Assembly: GCA_014529385.2 (NCBI GenBank)
Contig: CM043956.1
Coordinates: 58,785,120 to 58,849,119, forward strand
Length of the DNA: 64,000 nucleotides
From: Adiantum capillus-veneris
Taxonomy: Eukaryota; Streptophyta; Polypodiopsida; Polypodiales; Pteridaceae
Direction of reading: 5' to 3'
Position 1 is the first letter of the stretch, and every line of letters begins with the position of its first letter. The notes under the pieces are model-generated. The model had not been told where the DNA came from. It ran no database searches and was given only the letters and a program-made list of their open reading frames with translations. Positions 43,468 through 54,411 of the stretch are shown piece by piece. The position numbers and the translations under genes are program-made.

Positions 43468-44035
43468 GTTTTTGCTAGAGCTGCGCAAACACAGAGAGAG
43501 TCTCTTGAGGAGATTACACAGTGGGAGACATTCACAGAGGGAGATCACTAACTTCTTTAGAGCAAAGACTCGGTAGTCAAATGAGCAAGCTTCATAGTAG
43601 ACTTCAGAGTCCACCTATACCAGAGGTATATTGACTAACAGAGGCATTAAGCTTGGGAGAGTTGGACGCCCAAGTCTACGAGGACCACCACGACATCGGC
43701 GGAAGCTCCATCACAGGACCAGGACAATTCTAGCACGACATGGGAGACGACTATTCTAGCACGACATGAGAGACGTCCAGTACGACTATTTACAAAGGTC
43801 CATTGACGATGTGCCACAGACTCGTGACATGATGCTCTTCAGCGATAGATGCAGTACATCCTTGGACAGTGCCCAACATCATCCTCGGACATTGATGTTC
43901 ATTTTAGCTTTTATTTTACTTTATGTTATTTTGTACCCAGACATTGTATTTAGATCCACCAAGATTGTATCGGTTTGGTCTCATAGGTCATTTTGGCGTT
44001 TTGAAGACGTTTAATATAACATTCCATTTCATTTC
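43455..44035 (+). mobile_element. LINE2 copy D, 3' part
   Basis: It continues copy D after the L1: the sequence encoding LRRHRE-like words (GAGCTGCGCAAACACAGAGAG) parallels copy E at 49165. It ends with the family tail TCATAGGTCATTTTGG, then TAATATAACATTCCATTTCA at about 44010-44030. Unlike copies A and E, no TC run follows; the next sequence is an L1 fragment. Confidence 0.88.
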
Positions 44036-44713
44036 GAGGTTCAGAGCGAGGGTAGATTGCATTATGTCCTCTCAGAGCCACCAGAGATCTTAGAGTGCTG
44101 CTTCCAACGGATAGAGTGTTGGGCATTAGTACAAGATCGTGCGTGCTAGAACCGGACCCAGCCATCTTAGAGACAAGAGGCTGGAGACTGTGGGCTTGAG
44201 AGAGCCGCTGCCCCCTAGCCCGTGTTCACTGGGATCCTTGAGAGTGGTGTTGGCGAGATCCCTTCACTGCCATAAACCATCCTGGGATTCCCTTTTTTCG
44301 GTACACAGCGTGCCTGGGCCATTACATCCTGACTGCTCGACGTGAGATTTCTCCAGCAACAGTCGACCATTGGCAGAGGGAGGGCCTCTCACTTGAGTTC
44401 TTGACAGATTTTTGGGCACACCTATGGGACAGCCGACAGCCCAGGAGAGCCACGATGTTCCAGTGGCTGGTTGCTCACAAGGCCGCAGCAGTCGGCAGCT
44501 CGTTGGAGCAGTCAGCAGTGGCCACCTTCCAGCGTGCATAGCATGTGGTCACCATAGAGAGACAAAGCGGCATTGCCTATGGGACTGCCCCAAGCACAGC
44601 AGATATGTTTGCAGGTCCTTCATTTGAACTTTGTTCCCCTCACTAGGTATAGCTAGACAGTTTATTACCTGGGGCTCGGCAGCATCGTCCACCCTCACGG
44701 GCCCAGCACTTGT
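44036..44713 (+). mobile_element. Older L1 fragment
   Basis: It aligns with about 42245-42900 of the L1 ORF2 C-terminal region (GAGTGCTG, TTCCAACGG versus TTCCAGAGG, CAGTGGCTGGTTGCTCACA, CCTCACGGGCCC). It is clearly diverged, broken by stops, and truncated at both ends. It is a separate, older copy of the same L1 family. Confidence 0.85.
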
Positions 44714-45159
44714 AGCGCAGATAGTGTGTCGTGCTCTCTACAGTGGGTGCTCCTCAGTGCAATGTGTGTGAAAATCTCACTCAAAACAGACTGAAAACAA
44801 GAAACAATAGACGACAACTGAGCTCACAGAGACACAACAACAACAGTAGACCACAACAAATGACTCGACTATCTCAAAGAACTGATACAGACTCTAGCGT
44901 GGCAGTACACTCAGCTCCAGCCCAGGACTACGTTGACCATATATCTAGAAGATGATCCGATGACCCAACAGCTGCTACCCATATGTATAATCATAAAGAG
45001 CCACCAACGGCTCATAAATGTCAGCCATCTAAATCTATCCCCAACTGATAACTGAGTGGTGATGACCTGGCCACTGGCCACGATGTCCACTAGACCACCG
45101 TCCGTATCCCCTGCCACGTGTCACTGCCCAGCCAAGAGAGCTCGTCCAGTCTGGTGTGA
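44714..45159. other. Unassigned DNA
   Basis: No recognised feature between the L1 fragment and the DGAT2-like pseudogene. Confidence 0.5.
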
Positions 45160-45720
45160 ACCAGCCTCGGCTAACTATAACTTGTGTCCTCTGAAAGTGA
45201 CATTGTAGCCTGCTACAAATTGCCCGCCACAAGACCCCTCACCGTCTCGGTGAGAGGAAATACTGAAAAAACTTGAAAGAAAACCAATAGGTACCGCATC
45301 TGTACGTCTTTCGTGAAGCAAGTGTGAGGCCCACTCCATGACCTTACATGCCTCAAAAGTGGGGTTAAAAACACTGCTTTGCTTGCAAACGCCTTAAGCC
45401 TTTGAATAGGCGAAAACCTAGTATGATTGCATAGTCCAAGAATCCCAATTGGCAAAACAGAATGAGGCTCCACTACAAAGAGATATGCTCGGTTTGGATC
45501 CAGCACATCTTTATCTTTGATAACCATAGTGAGAGGAAAATGACCCGGTCCATGCTTGCAAATGAACCTTGCAACACTTTCTGCATAACACTGTTCTCGA
45601 AAAGAGGGATGACCATAAGGTGGAGTAACACTGCAAATAAGATTAAGCTCCATCGTGATGGCAGAACGAAAAGCATTAACAACAACGGGATGGCAACCAG
45701 GTGAATGCTTGAAAGCCGAG
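45160..45720 (-). pseudogene. DGAT2-like acyltransferase fragment
   Basis: On the minus strand the frame encodes words of plant diacylglycerol acyltransferase 2, the ER enzyme of triacylglycerol synthesis: VARFICKHGPGHFPL, DPNRAYLFVVEPHSVLPIG (with the catalytic-region EPHS) and KAFASKAVFLTPLLRHV. Upstream a different frame gives a membrane-like segment (LLHLMVIPLFENS), so one shift is likely. Downstream the expected GLTPASRK-type block appears in another frame as VGLTLASRK. After a possible intron only AGYNVTF remains, and the PGGVQE motif and the rest are missing. A splice acceptor (TTATTTGCAG) occurs near 45632. Shifts and truncation point to a pseudogene. Confidence 0.7.
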
Positions 45721-46510
45721 GGGTGGGTAGGTAGTAGGTAGGGGGCGAGGCTTAGGTAGGTAGGGCCACGGCGAGGGCGAGATAGGGTGAGGGCGAGGAG
45801 TAGGTAGGGGGCGAGGTCTAGGTAGGGGGAGGGCGAGGGCGAGGCCTAGGTAGGTAGGGCGAGGGCGAGGCCTAGATAGGGTGAGGGCGAGGGCGAGGCC
45901 TAGATATGGTGAGGGCGAGGGGTAGGTAGGGGGTGGGTAGGGGCGAGGGCAAGAGAGGGGTGGGTAGGGGCGAGTAGGGGGAGGGCAAGGGCGAGGGCAA
46001 GAGAGGGGGTGGTTGGGGCGAGTAGGGGGTGGGTAGGGGCGAGAGTGTGTGAGGGGTGGGTAGGGGCGAGTTGGGAGAAGATAGGGGCGAGATGGGAGAA
46101 GGTAGGGGCAAGGGTTGGGTAGTAGGGGGTGTAGGTATGGGCGAGGGCAAAGGGAGGGAGTGGGTAGGGGCAAGTAGGGGGAGGGAAAGGGTGAGGGCTG
46201 GTGAGGGGGAGGGACTAGGGGCGAGGGGTGGTGAGGGGGACTAGGGCGAGGGGGTAGGGGCGAGGGGTGGTGAGGGGGACTAGGGACGAGGACTGGTGAG
46301 GGGGAGTCATTAGGGCGAGGGGTGGGTAGGGAGGCGAGGGGGTGTGAGGGGGAGGGTGGTGGCGAGGTGAGGGGGGCGAAGGGGAGGGACTAGGGGCGAG
46401 GGCTGGTGAGGGGGACTAGGGCGAGGGGGTGTGAGGGGGAGGGTAGGGTCGAGGGCAAGGGAGGGGGTGGGTAGGACAAGGGATGAGTAGGGGGTAGGGG
46501 GTGAGTAGGC
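45718..46510. repeat. G-rich minisatellite (GTAGGGGCGAGGG-type)
   Basis: About 0.8 kb of irregular GGGCGAGGG, GTAGGGGG and GGTGAGGGGG units. Many G-runs of three or more make G-quadruplex folding likely. The long Pro-rich open frames on the minus strand are by-products of the repeat. It lies between the two DGAT2-like pieces, where an intron would be. Confidence 0.92.
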
Positions 46511-46649
46511 AAAGGGTTGAGCTGGTTCTACAGGACGTGAGTTGGTATGCAGCAGTCCCCTTATTGCCACAACTGGTGTGAACCCTAAGGATGTGGGCAT
46601 TCTGATTGTGTGTAGGGTCTAGGGGATAGGGGTAGATAGGGGCAAGTAC

Positions 46650-47099
46650 GGAGCAGACAGCTATCATGAACAAAATAGCTATCGTGATCTTGGAATTCAA
46701 CAAGCAGGACGGGTTCTGTGAAGGGAGTTTGCTAGACGCAGAGGAGAGCTTTGTTCTGGTCGGAGGCGCAGACACCAAAGGGGTTGATGTTTGAGGGGTG
46801 GTGAACTCCTGTAGAGGAGATTTCTTCCCGCTTCTATGCTTCTTCATAGGCTCACCAAATTCAAAGGCTTTCACCAAGAGCGCATCAGGAGTAGCTTCTG
46901 TGACCTTCAACTTTTGAGCTGGCTCATTTGGTTTAGTGACTATGGAAACATTTGAAGAGGGTGTACCTTCAAGCAAAGAGTGAATAGAGACTCCATAACA
47001 AGGCATAGATTTGGTAGCCTCCAACCACTCCAGCAGATCTTCGTCTGACCCTTCAGGTGTAGTAGGTTGTTCTTGTTCAGGGTTGGTTTCCATTGACAA
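46650..47099 (-). pseudogene. Possible N-terminal exon of the DGAT2-like gene
   Basis: An ATG at 47099 opens 150 codons without a stop: an acidic, Ser/Thr/Pro-rich segment, a basic patch (KKHRSGKKS) and a hydrophobic helix (ITIAILFMIAVCS). The frame ends at a possible splice donor (TCC|GTACTT, 46650). DGAT2 enzymes start with a soluble tail and membrane helices just before the acyltransferase domain, so order and topology fit. I see no sequence motif that proves it; it may be an unrelated ORF. Confidence 0.4.
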
Positions 47100-47440
47100 A
47101 GAAACTTGCTACACCATGGGATCCATACCTCCTTCTAAGAGAATGGGTTCCATCGGGAAGCCAGAAGTATGTATCCACATTGCGTCGTTTCCCCAATCAT
47201 GAAGTGCTTCACGAGGACGTGGCAACTGCTAACCTTAGTTGTTGGTTTCTTTCCAATGATTTTTGTTTAATTTTTGAGACCCTCTTTTTGAAATTGCAAA
47301 TGGTCGGACATTGTATGGCCAATGTGAACGGTAGTTTCACCCGCAGACGGGAAGTTGGTCGGCATTGGAACTCGAAAAGTAAAAGGAGGTCTAGGCTCAG
47401 TTCAAGATCATGTAGGTCCCTCCGTCGCACTTAGCAAGTT

Positions 47441-47584
47441 GGTGGATACTAGGAAGTGAACTCAATAAAGGCATAAAGTCAAGGTTGGGTCACCAACAGA
47501 AAGCATTCAACAGGTGGATACTAGGAAGTGAACTCAATAAAGGCATAAAGTCAAGGTTGGGTCACCAACCGAAAGTATTCGACA
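47441..47584. repeat. 72-bp tandem duplication
   Basis: A unit starting GGTGGATACTAGGAAGTG at 47441 repeats at 47513 with three visible differences. It lies at or near the left edge of the LTR ending at 48988. Confidence 0.95.
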
Positions 47585-47599
47585 GTTGGGTCACATTGC

Positions 47600-48988
47600 A
47601 CTTTTGGATGCGGTCCCAATGAGGATAGATGGTCAGATGACCAGTGGGAGCCCAACGGAAACATCTCCTAAAAATTAGGGAACTGCTAATTTGGGCCGTG
47701 AAATGTGTTCACGTCATTACCTTCGTTATGACCAGGGGAGCATTTTATTACTCTGCTGCAAAGTCAACTGATGCACCAGTTGAGAGATTTTTAAGCAGGA
47801 AGCCCAATGCGGGGAAATTGCATGTATGAGTGCAAAGTGGCACTTTTTGGTCAATTTACCAAGTCTAGGAGAACAGAACTCGTAACTGACTCTTCGGAGC
47901 AGTTTTGGAGATTGATAACGCTGATTTTCAGCCATTTCTCTCCATTTTTTAGCTTCCCATGACTTCACCTAGGTCCAAGGAGTTCATTTTCAGCATTGGA
48001 AGGCATCAGATGCGTGTTTACACGGCTGTTTTGCTGCGTTTTCAGCGATACGCAGGTTTTTGGCAGCCATGGAAATCTTCCCCTTTTTACATTTATTTGT
48101 TCACAGATGCATTACAAGTCAAGGGCAGCAGAGGGGGCGCTCGATTTTTGCTGGGAGGATGCTTCATTGAGAACTTGTCATCACAGGTTAACAACTATGG
48201 AGTGCTTTCTTTCCCTCCCATGTACACTGTGGTGCTAGGAGTGATGCCCTACACGCTACACACTGTTCTCTCTCCCCTACGTGCAGTTATGTGATGCCCC
48301 ACAAGAAGGCTCTTCATTTGACTGATGTATAGTTGTGTGGGTTCATGCTTTTGTGCTTAGGCAAGAGCCTCCTTGAGCAGGAACAGGGGTAGCTAGCTGC
48401 TACTCTAAAGCAGGCACCAGTGAGGGTCATAACCTCACCGTATGGGTGCAAATTCAGCGTTGTATATGCGCAGGAAATTGACTGTTTTTCAGCCATACGG
48501 ACGCCAGAACCTTTGGGAATCGTGCCCCACTGGCAGAGGACAACTAGGGAACTGTTTGGGGCTGAAAACAGGGCAAAAACCAATAAATACAGCGAGCTGA
48601 ATTTACTGTTTTTGGGCAGGAATCAGAGGGTTTATGCCAGTGGAAGTGAGTTCCAGCAAGGGAATTGGTTTTGCGCAAGTTTTGGGGTTGTTATGCTACC
48701 GAAATTTGGCCAAATCAAGTGGTATCTAGCTAGATACAGGTAAAGGATTCCTAGGACTCTACTTTGTAAATTTACCCTCTCAAAGAATAAAGAAATACCG
48801 AAAGGGGCGCCAATTTTGGGGCCTACAGGTTGTCGGCGTCTGCTCGGGGCATTCTAGCTTCCGAGCCGTGTGTGTATTCAAGTGTTAATTCCCGTCGCAG
48901 GTTCTCTTTGCAAAGTGCTCTGTGTGTGTGTCTAAAGTAAAGAATTTCGGGTGAAAGCCAATGCCTACCGCCCCACGGGCCGGTTTCA
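47600..48988 (+). mobile_element. Diverged LTR related to the GypB LTR
   Basis: It shares with the GypB LTR the blocks CATCTCCTAAAAATTAGGG, AAATGTGTTC.CGTCATTACC, GAGTGCTTTCTTTCC, AGGAGTGATGCCCT, CTCTTCATTTGACTGATGTA, TAAAGAATAAAGAAATACCG and GGGCCGGTTTCA (the 3' terminus, 48988). An extra segment near 47860-48170 makes it longer. The left end is uncertain (47400-47600) because no TG terminus or TSD could be matched. It is an old solo or truncated LTR. Its right end abuts LINE2 copy E. Confidence 0.85.
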
Positions 48989-49686
48989 ACATGCACCCTG
49001 TGTGACATGGAGCCTGAGATAGAGTTACACTACACATGCCACTGCCCCGTCTACGACAAGATACGAGGCCGCTTCCACTGCTTGTTCAGAGAGGGCTTTG
49101 GACCACTCTCCAAAGTCATGAGGCACGAGGATCAGAGATGCCAGGGTTTGTTCCTGCTCGAGTTGCGCAGACACAGAGAGAGAGCATGATGAGAGGAGAG
49201 GCTAGCCAGTCTCAGAGACACATCGCAGACTTCTTTAGAGCAGACACTGGACACCCAGAGGAGTTACTATCACAGCAGATCTTGTCGCGTCACGCCAGAG
49301 ACACATTGATCAATCGAGCGACTGAGCTAAAGGAGATCCAGACGCCCACAACTGCGGAGGACTACACAGCATCGACACAGGCTACATCAGAGGATTCGGA
49401 TCACTTTGGCCCGACATGCACGACGCCCGGTCAGACTACTGTCCATGGAGGAGATTGATGAGATCCGCCAGCGATCGATGCTGGATTTCTTGTGACTTGT
49501 GATTTAGCTATCCCAGCTAACTGCTTAGTTCACAGCTACCAATTTAGGATCCCTTAGTACTTTTATTTTATCATTTTGTCATTTCATTTTGTTACTCAGA
49601 CTTTGTATCCGATTCACCACATTGTAACGCTTTGGTCTCATAGGTCATTTTGGCCTTTTGAAGACGTTAATATAACATTTCATTTC

Positions 49687-49690
<4 letters not shown>
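48989..49690 (+). mobile_element. LINE2 copy E, 3' end
   Basis: It encodes the LINE2 C-terminal zinc-finger-like part in best condition here: CTLCDMEPEIELHYTCHCPV and YDKIRGRFHCLFREGFGPLS, then LRRHRE. The Cys/His spacing resembles the zf-RVT finger after many LINE reverse transcriptases. The 3' UTR follows, with the family tail TCATAGGTCATTTTGGCC and ATAACATTTCATTTCATCA. It then enters the TC tract. The 5' side is cut off at the LTR. Confidence 0.9.

Positions 49691-49780
<90 letters not shown>
49691..49780. repeat. (TC)45 microsatellite between LINE2 tails
   Basis: A perfect TC run after the copy E tail and before a second, 3'-only LINE2 tail. Confidence 0.95.
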
Positions 49781-49784
<4 letters not shown>

Positions 49785-49897
49785 TTTTTGTTATTCTGAC
49801 TTTGTATCAGATCCACCACATTGTAACTTTCTGGTCTCATAGGTCATTCTGGCCTTCTCAAGACGTTAATATAACATTTCATTTCATTTCTCTCTCT
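49781..49897 (+). mobile_element. LINE2 3'-tail-only copy
   Basis: About 110 bp repeat the end of LINE2 (TTGTTATTCTGACTTTGTAT, TCATAGGTCATTCTGGCC, AATATAACATTTCATTTC) and run into a short TCTCTCT. It could be an extremely truncated LINE2 insertion or a local duplication. Confidence 0.85.
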
Positions 49898-50431
49898 GGC
49901 CACAGCAGAAGCAAACGCGACCGCAGCAGTTATTCTCGCTCTCCTGAAACTCGCCATCGCAGTAGCAACAGGTCGCACAGCGGCAGCAAAGGGCTCTGAC
50001 GCACAGCTCTTTAGCAGGTCACGCAACGCAGCAGATCCTCTAGCAGCAGCAGGTCATGCACACCAGCAATAGTTCGAAACAGAGTTTTCCTGCTGGCCCT
50101 GCTTGTTCGCTAAGTGCTGCTACCTGCTCGCCCTCTACACACTCTCACGTTCGCCCTCTGCTACTCACTTGTACCTAGTCACCAGCGCCCTGCCCACCTG
50201 CACCTGCTCATGTACGCCTGCTGTTAAACGCTAATGCAGCAAATAATTGTGCGGGCAGATACATGACAGCAACCAAGGGTCGTACGCAGCAGTAGTGACA
50301 ATCTGGCGCACGAGTAGACAAGTGAACAAGCGGGGCGAGCAGCATGACTGGCTGTCTGAGCAGGTGGTCCCTCTCACTGGTCTGCGCAGGAACTTGCAAT
50401 TTTTCTGCACAGTGACCAAAAGCTTAGTCCA

Positions 50432-51501
50432 ATGGATAGAATTCAAGTGGAAAACATCATCAATACGGCAGTGAACAAAATAAAGAAAGATACAGATAAC
50501 ACAGTAAATACAATAAACCGGCAACTCCTTGAAAAAATAAGGAAACTAGAGTTGGAATGTAACATACTGAGGTCAAAGACGGAAACGCATGACACAATTA
50601 TTCATGACTTGAAAACTAAGATGGATGAATGTAGCAAGTTGGGGTTGATTTTATCAGATGTTGGAAAGTAGGATGACATTGCAGAATTGAAAATTGAAGT
50701 GGAGAAATGTAAAACATTGAGGTCGGAGGTCGAGAAGCATGATGACATTATAGCAGGACTGAAACTGGAAATGGGGAAATGTACAACTTTGGGGTCTATG
50801 CATGATGAGACCATAGCAAAATTGGAAAGTAAAATCACAGAGGTGCATCGGTTTTCAAAGCTTGAAGAAGGGGAAATACGTCCCAACATAGTAGAGGAGA
50901 TCTCTAAAATTAAAGAGGAGATGCAATAACTCCAAGTTGAAGAGGGGGAAAAGTCAACAGGGACCATTACTTCTGTGGAAATGATTAAAAAGACACAGAA
51001 ACAGATGGAGGAAACCGACCAATGGATACAGGTGGTTAAGAAGGAGATATATCAGCTGCCAACCGCCTCACCGACATCATTGATTAACACCACCCTTGAA
51101 GAGGAACAGAGACGGAGAGTTAGGGCACTGCATGTGAGGGTGACAAGCCTCAAGCAAAGTAAAAATGTAGAAGAATATACCCAGGTGTTATGCAGACTCA
51201 TGGCTATCACCAACCCTAAGCATACAGGTGCTTGGAGAGTTGGGAAAAGAAGTGCCAATGCCAAAAATGAAGGTACCTCGAAAGAGGTTGCTCTAATCTT
51301 ACGTTTAAGGCTAGGAGAGAGTTCATTATGATGAGGAAAACCCTCAAAGGGACAGGTATCTTTCTAGGGGATGACCTTGAACCAAGCCATCTAATACACA
51401 TGCGGGAATGTATGCCACACATCTTGGCAGCTAGGAAGGAAGGAAAGTTATCTTTCTACAGGGGAGGGAAGGTCATCATTTTGGACCAACCCTCCAAATG
51501 A
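50432..51501 (+). pseudogene. LINE2 ORF1, coiled-coil RNA-binding protein, broken
   Basis: One frame runs from 50432 to about 51331 with stops at 50669 and 50927, then shifts and ends at 51501 (DQPSK). The N-terminal half is a long heptad-type coiled coil with internal repeats: HDTIIHDLKTKMDECSKLG, DDIAELKIEVEKCKTLRS and HDDIIAGLKLEMGKCTTLGS. The last two are encoded 69 bp apart at 50672 and 50741. The C-terminal half has RVRALHVRV and GAWRVGKRS, conserved also in copy A. LINE ORF1 proteins of this shape oligomerise through the coil and bind the element RNA. Confidence 0.8.
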
Positions 51502-51502
51502 C

Positions 51503-54411
51503 GGTTTGGGACCTATGGGACCAAACTTACATTAGCAACATGGAACTGTAATGGGTCTCTTCGACTTGATGTAGGTGCCTTTGAGGACAGCTTCAGAGAT
51601 CGAGACATTGTTTTCTTCTCAGAGACTCATCAAACCCCTGGACAACTTATGCCACATGTGGTGAGATACAGATGGGAGACAACCCACAGGACAGTCACGA
51701 GATCTGAGCATGGGAGTAAAGGTTCAGGAGGAGTAGCAGTGCTATTTAGGAAGGAGTTACAGCCACTACTACATATTGTACGGAAGGATGATCATGCTAG
51801 ATACATGTGGGTGAGGCTGAGAGCTGACACATGCCGATTTCTATACATTGCCATATGTTACTTCCCCCCAATACGTCACTATATGCTGCATCCAAAGGAC
51901 AGTCGCCTTTCTCTATACTAGATGATGATATATGGGAGTTTTCTAGGGATGGTGATATCATCCTCCTAGGGGACTTCAATGCCCGAACGGGAAACTCTCA
52001 GTCTTCTACGACACTTCAAATGAGATGCTTAGAGAGCTGGATGTGGGTGAGTTGGGACTTGACAGATGCTCACATGACAGAAAGTAGGAGTATGGGAGAT
52101 ACCTCACGGAGATGACGACTACAGATGGGTTAGCCATACTTAATGGGCGATTTCCTAGAGCATCCGGTTTCACATGCTTTCCACACAGACACAGGGCAGG
52201 TACAGTGGACTATGTTGTGGCACAACTGAGCTTTATTCCTTGTATTCAAGATTTCATAGTGGGAGCCAGACCAGCGGGCGTAGCAATGGATTATGCTATT
52301 TTGACATTGTCCATTTCATTTCAGTATAGTACAGCTCAGACATCAAGAGGCAGGCCACATACCCGTTATACATTTACACCAGAGACTGACTCGGCTTATT
52401 CAAAGGAGATCTATAGCCGTTTATGCACAGCTGGTCATGGCCTCTCAGTGAAGGAGTGCACCACTTTACTAATTGAGACACTACATGGTGTAGCATCAGA
52501 GGCATACCCACACACTCAACCGGGTCGGAGGGGACATTCTGGGAGCATGCCCCAGAATAGTTGGTATGATGAGGAGTGCAGAGAGATAAGAACCCAGCTT
52601 CAGAGGGTTCTTCTTTTAGGAGTCATCACTTATAGACATTCTCGAATTGCTTCCCGGGGCCTTATGCGACGGAAGAAGCGAGCTTAATTGGCCCAGATGG
52701 AGTGAGACTTGTCTCAGTTGTTCTTGAGTATAGACTCAGGAGAGGCATGGCAACTCTTTCATGAACATTCCCCACCCCGAGTGATTACTTCTCCAGATGT
52801 GTGGGGCCTGTATGCGACATCGTTATATACGGTTCTTGGACAGGACCCCTTTCCAGATCCTACAGAGCCATGCCCACCTACCAGCACCTTCTTTACCATT
52901 GAGATGGTAAAGAGATCCATTGACAGGATGAGGACCAACAGGGCATATGATCATGATGATCTAGTAGCAAAGCACTTTATACATGCTAGAGATATGCTGG
53001 TAGAGGTTCTTGCAGTGTTGTTCAATTGTGCCATGTGTGAGGGATTACCTGAGACTTGGAGGCTGTCTACTATTGTGCCTATCTTCAAGGAAAGCGATCC
53101 TACAGAGCCTGGGAATTACCGCACCATTATGGTTGGGCACCATCGGCACGGTTGTATGCATCCATTCTTGAGCAGTAGTTGAGTAATTGGGCAAAGGGTG
53201 AGGATGTACGGGCAAAGGGCCAGGACGGTTTCAGGAGGGGTTTCTCCACTCTTGATCATATTATGACACTTAGAGCCATCATTGAGGAAGGCAGGTCACA
53301 TGGGAGACGGATTTATTGTAGTTTTGTGGATTTCCGCAAAGATTTGACATGGTACCGAGAGCTCGATTGATGCGCAAACTGCAGGAGATGGGGGTGCCCA
53401 TAGTGTTGATTTGGGGATTATGGCTCTATACAGATCAGTGATGGGACATGTACGCACCCTAGAGGGGATATCTGATTTAGTTCACTCCACCATTGGGGTG
53501 AAACAAGGTTGCCCATTGTCTCCTACTCTATTTGGTATGTATGTCGATGAGGTGTCTGATTACATTGACAGAGAGGGGATAGAGGTGCCTAGCTGGCAAG
53601 GACGTGGATCCCATTGTTGTTATATGCTGATGATATTGTGTTGATCTCTGACTCACCAAAGGGTATGCAGCGACAATTGGATGCATTACACAGCTTTGCA
53701 GAGGATAGTGTTTGTAAACCTTCGTAAAACCAAAGTTATGGTGTTTAACACCACACCACAGTGGATCAAGAGATCAGCACCAACTTTCACATATGGTTAG
53801 GAGATTGTAGAGTATACAGATGCATACACTTACCTTGGGGTTGTCTTCACTGGGCCGAAGTTTTCCTTGGGGTGGGAGAGTAGCAGAGACTAGACTGACT
53901 AGAGCTTATGCGGCCTTGGGAGTCTTGGAGAGGATTGTTCGCAGGTTCAGTTCCAGGAACCTCGAACAAAGATATGGCTCTTTGATACTTTAGCAGCCTC
54001 AGCTATGTTGTATGGGATGTAGATTTGGGGACCTTCGGTAGGCCAGAATGGTTGGAGACATGTGGAGAGGCCCTTGGTATCTATGATCTCTCGATTGATC
54101 AGAGCCAAGGCCTCCGTACCCCACGCTATCATTCGAGCAGAGCTAGTTGCCCCTCCTCTGGAGATTGAAGCGCTTACCATATCACACTCCTTTGTACACA
54201 GCTTGTGGGATACTACTAGAGACAGATATGCTAGACTGGCCCTTGAGTCTTCCAAACAGTTAGCTCTTCAGAGGGACACTTCATGCTGGTATGCACAAAA
54301 GACATCATGGTTTCAGACGCATGGCTTCACCATGGACAAGCTGCCCCCCTTCCAGTACTCTCCTCAGGCACCCTCGATGTCTCTTACACGGGTGGAGATT
54401 ACTAGACTCAT
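51503..54411 (+). pseudogene. LINE2 ORF2 endonuclease-reverse transcriptase, broken
   Basis: The endonuclease begins LATWNCNGSL and VFFSETHQTPGQ, continues with GGVAVLFRKE and GDFNARTGNS, and ends near 52320 (GTVDYVVAQL). The reverse transcriptase follows: FTIEMVKRSIDRMRTNRAYD, TWRLSTIVPIFKESDP, GFRRGFSTLDHIMTL, YCSFVDFRKD, then GVKQGCPLSPTLFGMYVDE. The YADD site near 53625 is read only across a frameshift (LLYADDIV). The post-RT region has ERPLVSMISRLIRAKASVPH and GFTMDKLPPFQYSPQ. At least six stops or shifts. It ends at the GypB insertion (TRVEITRLI); the last part continues at 63193. Confidence 0.88.
54407..54411. repeat. GypB target-site duplication, left (CTCAT)
   Basis: CTCAT at 54407-54411 repeats at 63193-63197. 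Removing GypB joins LINE2 copy B exactly, matching copy D at 36153 onward. Confidence 0.95.

Larger units (their letters stand above)
49898..54411 (+). mobile_element. LINE2 copy B, 5' and central part
   Basis: The longest LINE2 copy. A 5' UTR (about 49898-50431, CAGCAG-rich) starts right after the TC tail of the preceding copy. ORF1 and ORF2 relics follow to 54411, where GypB interrupts; it resumes at 63193. Copies A, D and E align with it in part. The reverse transcriptase words (VDFRKDFDM-type, GVKQGCPLSPTLF) differ from those of the L1 here, so it is a separate, non-L1 LINE lineage. Confidence 0.9.

Noticed and set aside
45676-46600. Long Pro-rich open frames on the minus strand
   Set aside because: They are translations of the G-rich minisatellite, which has no stops in several frames.
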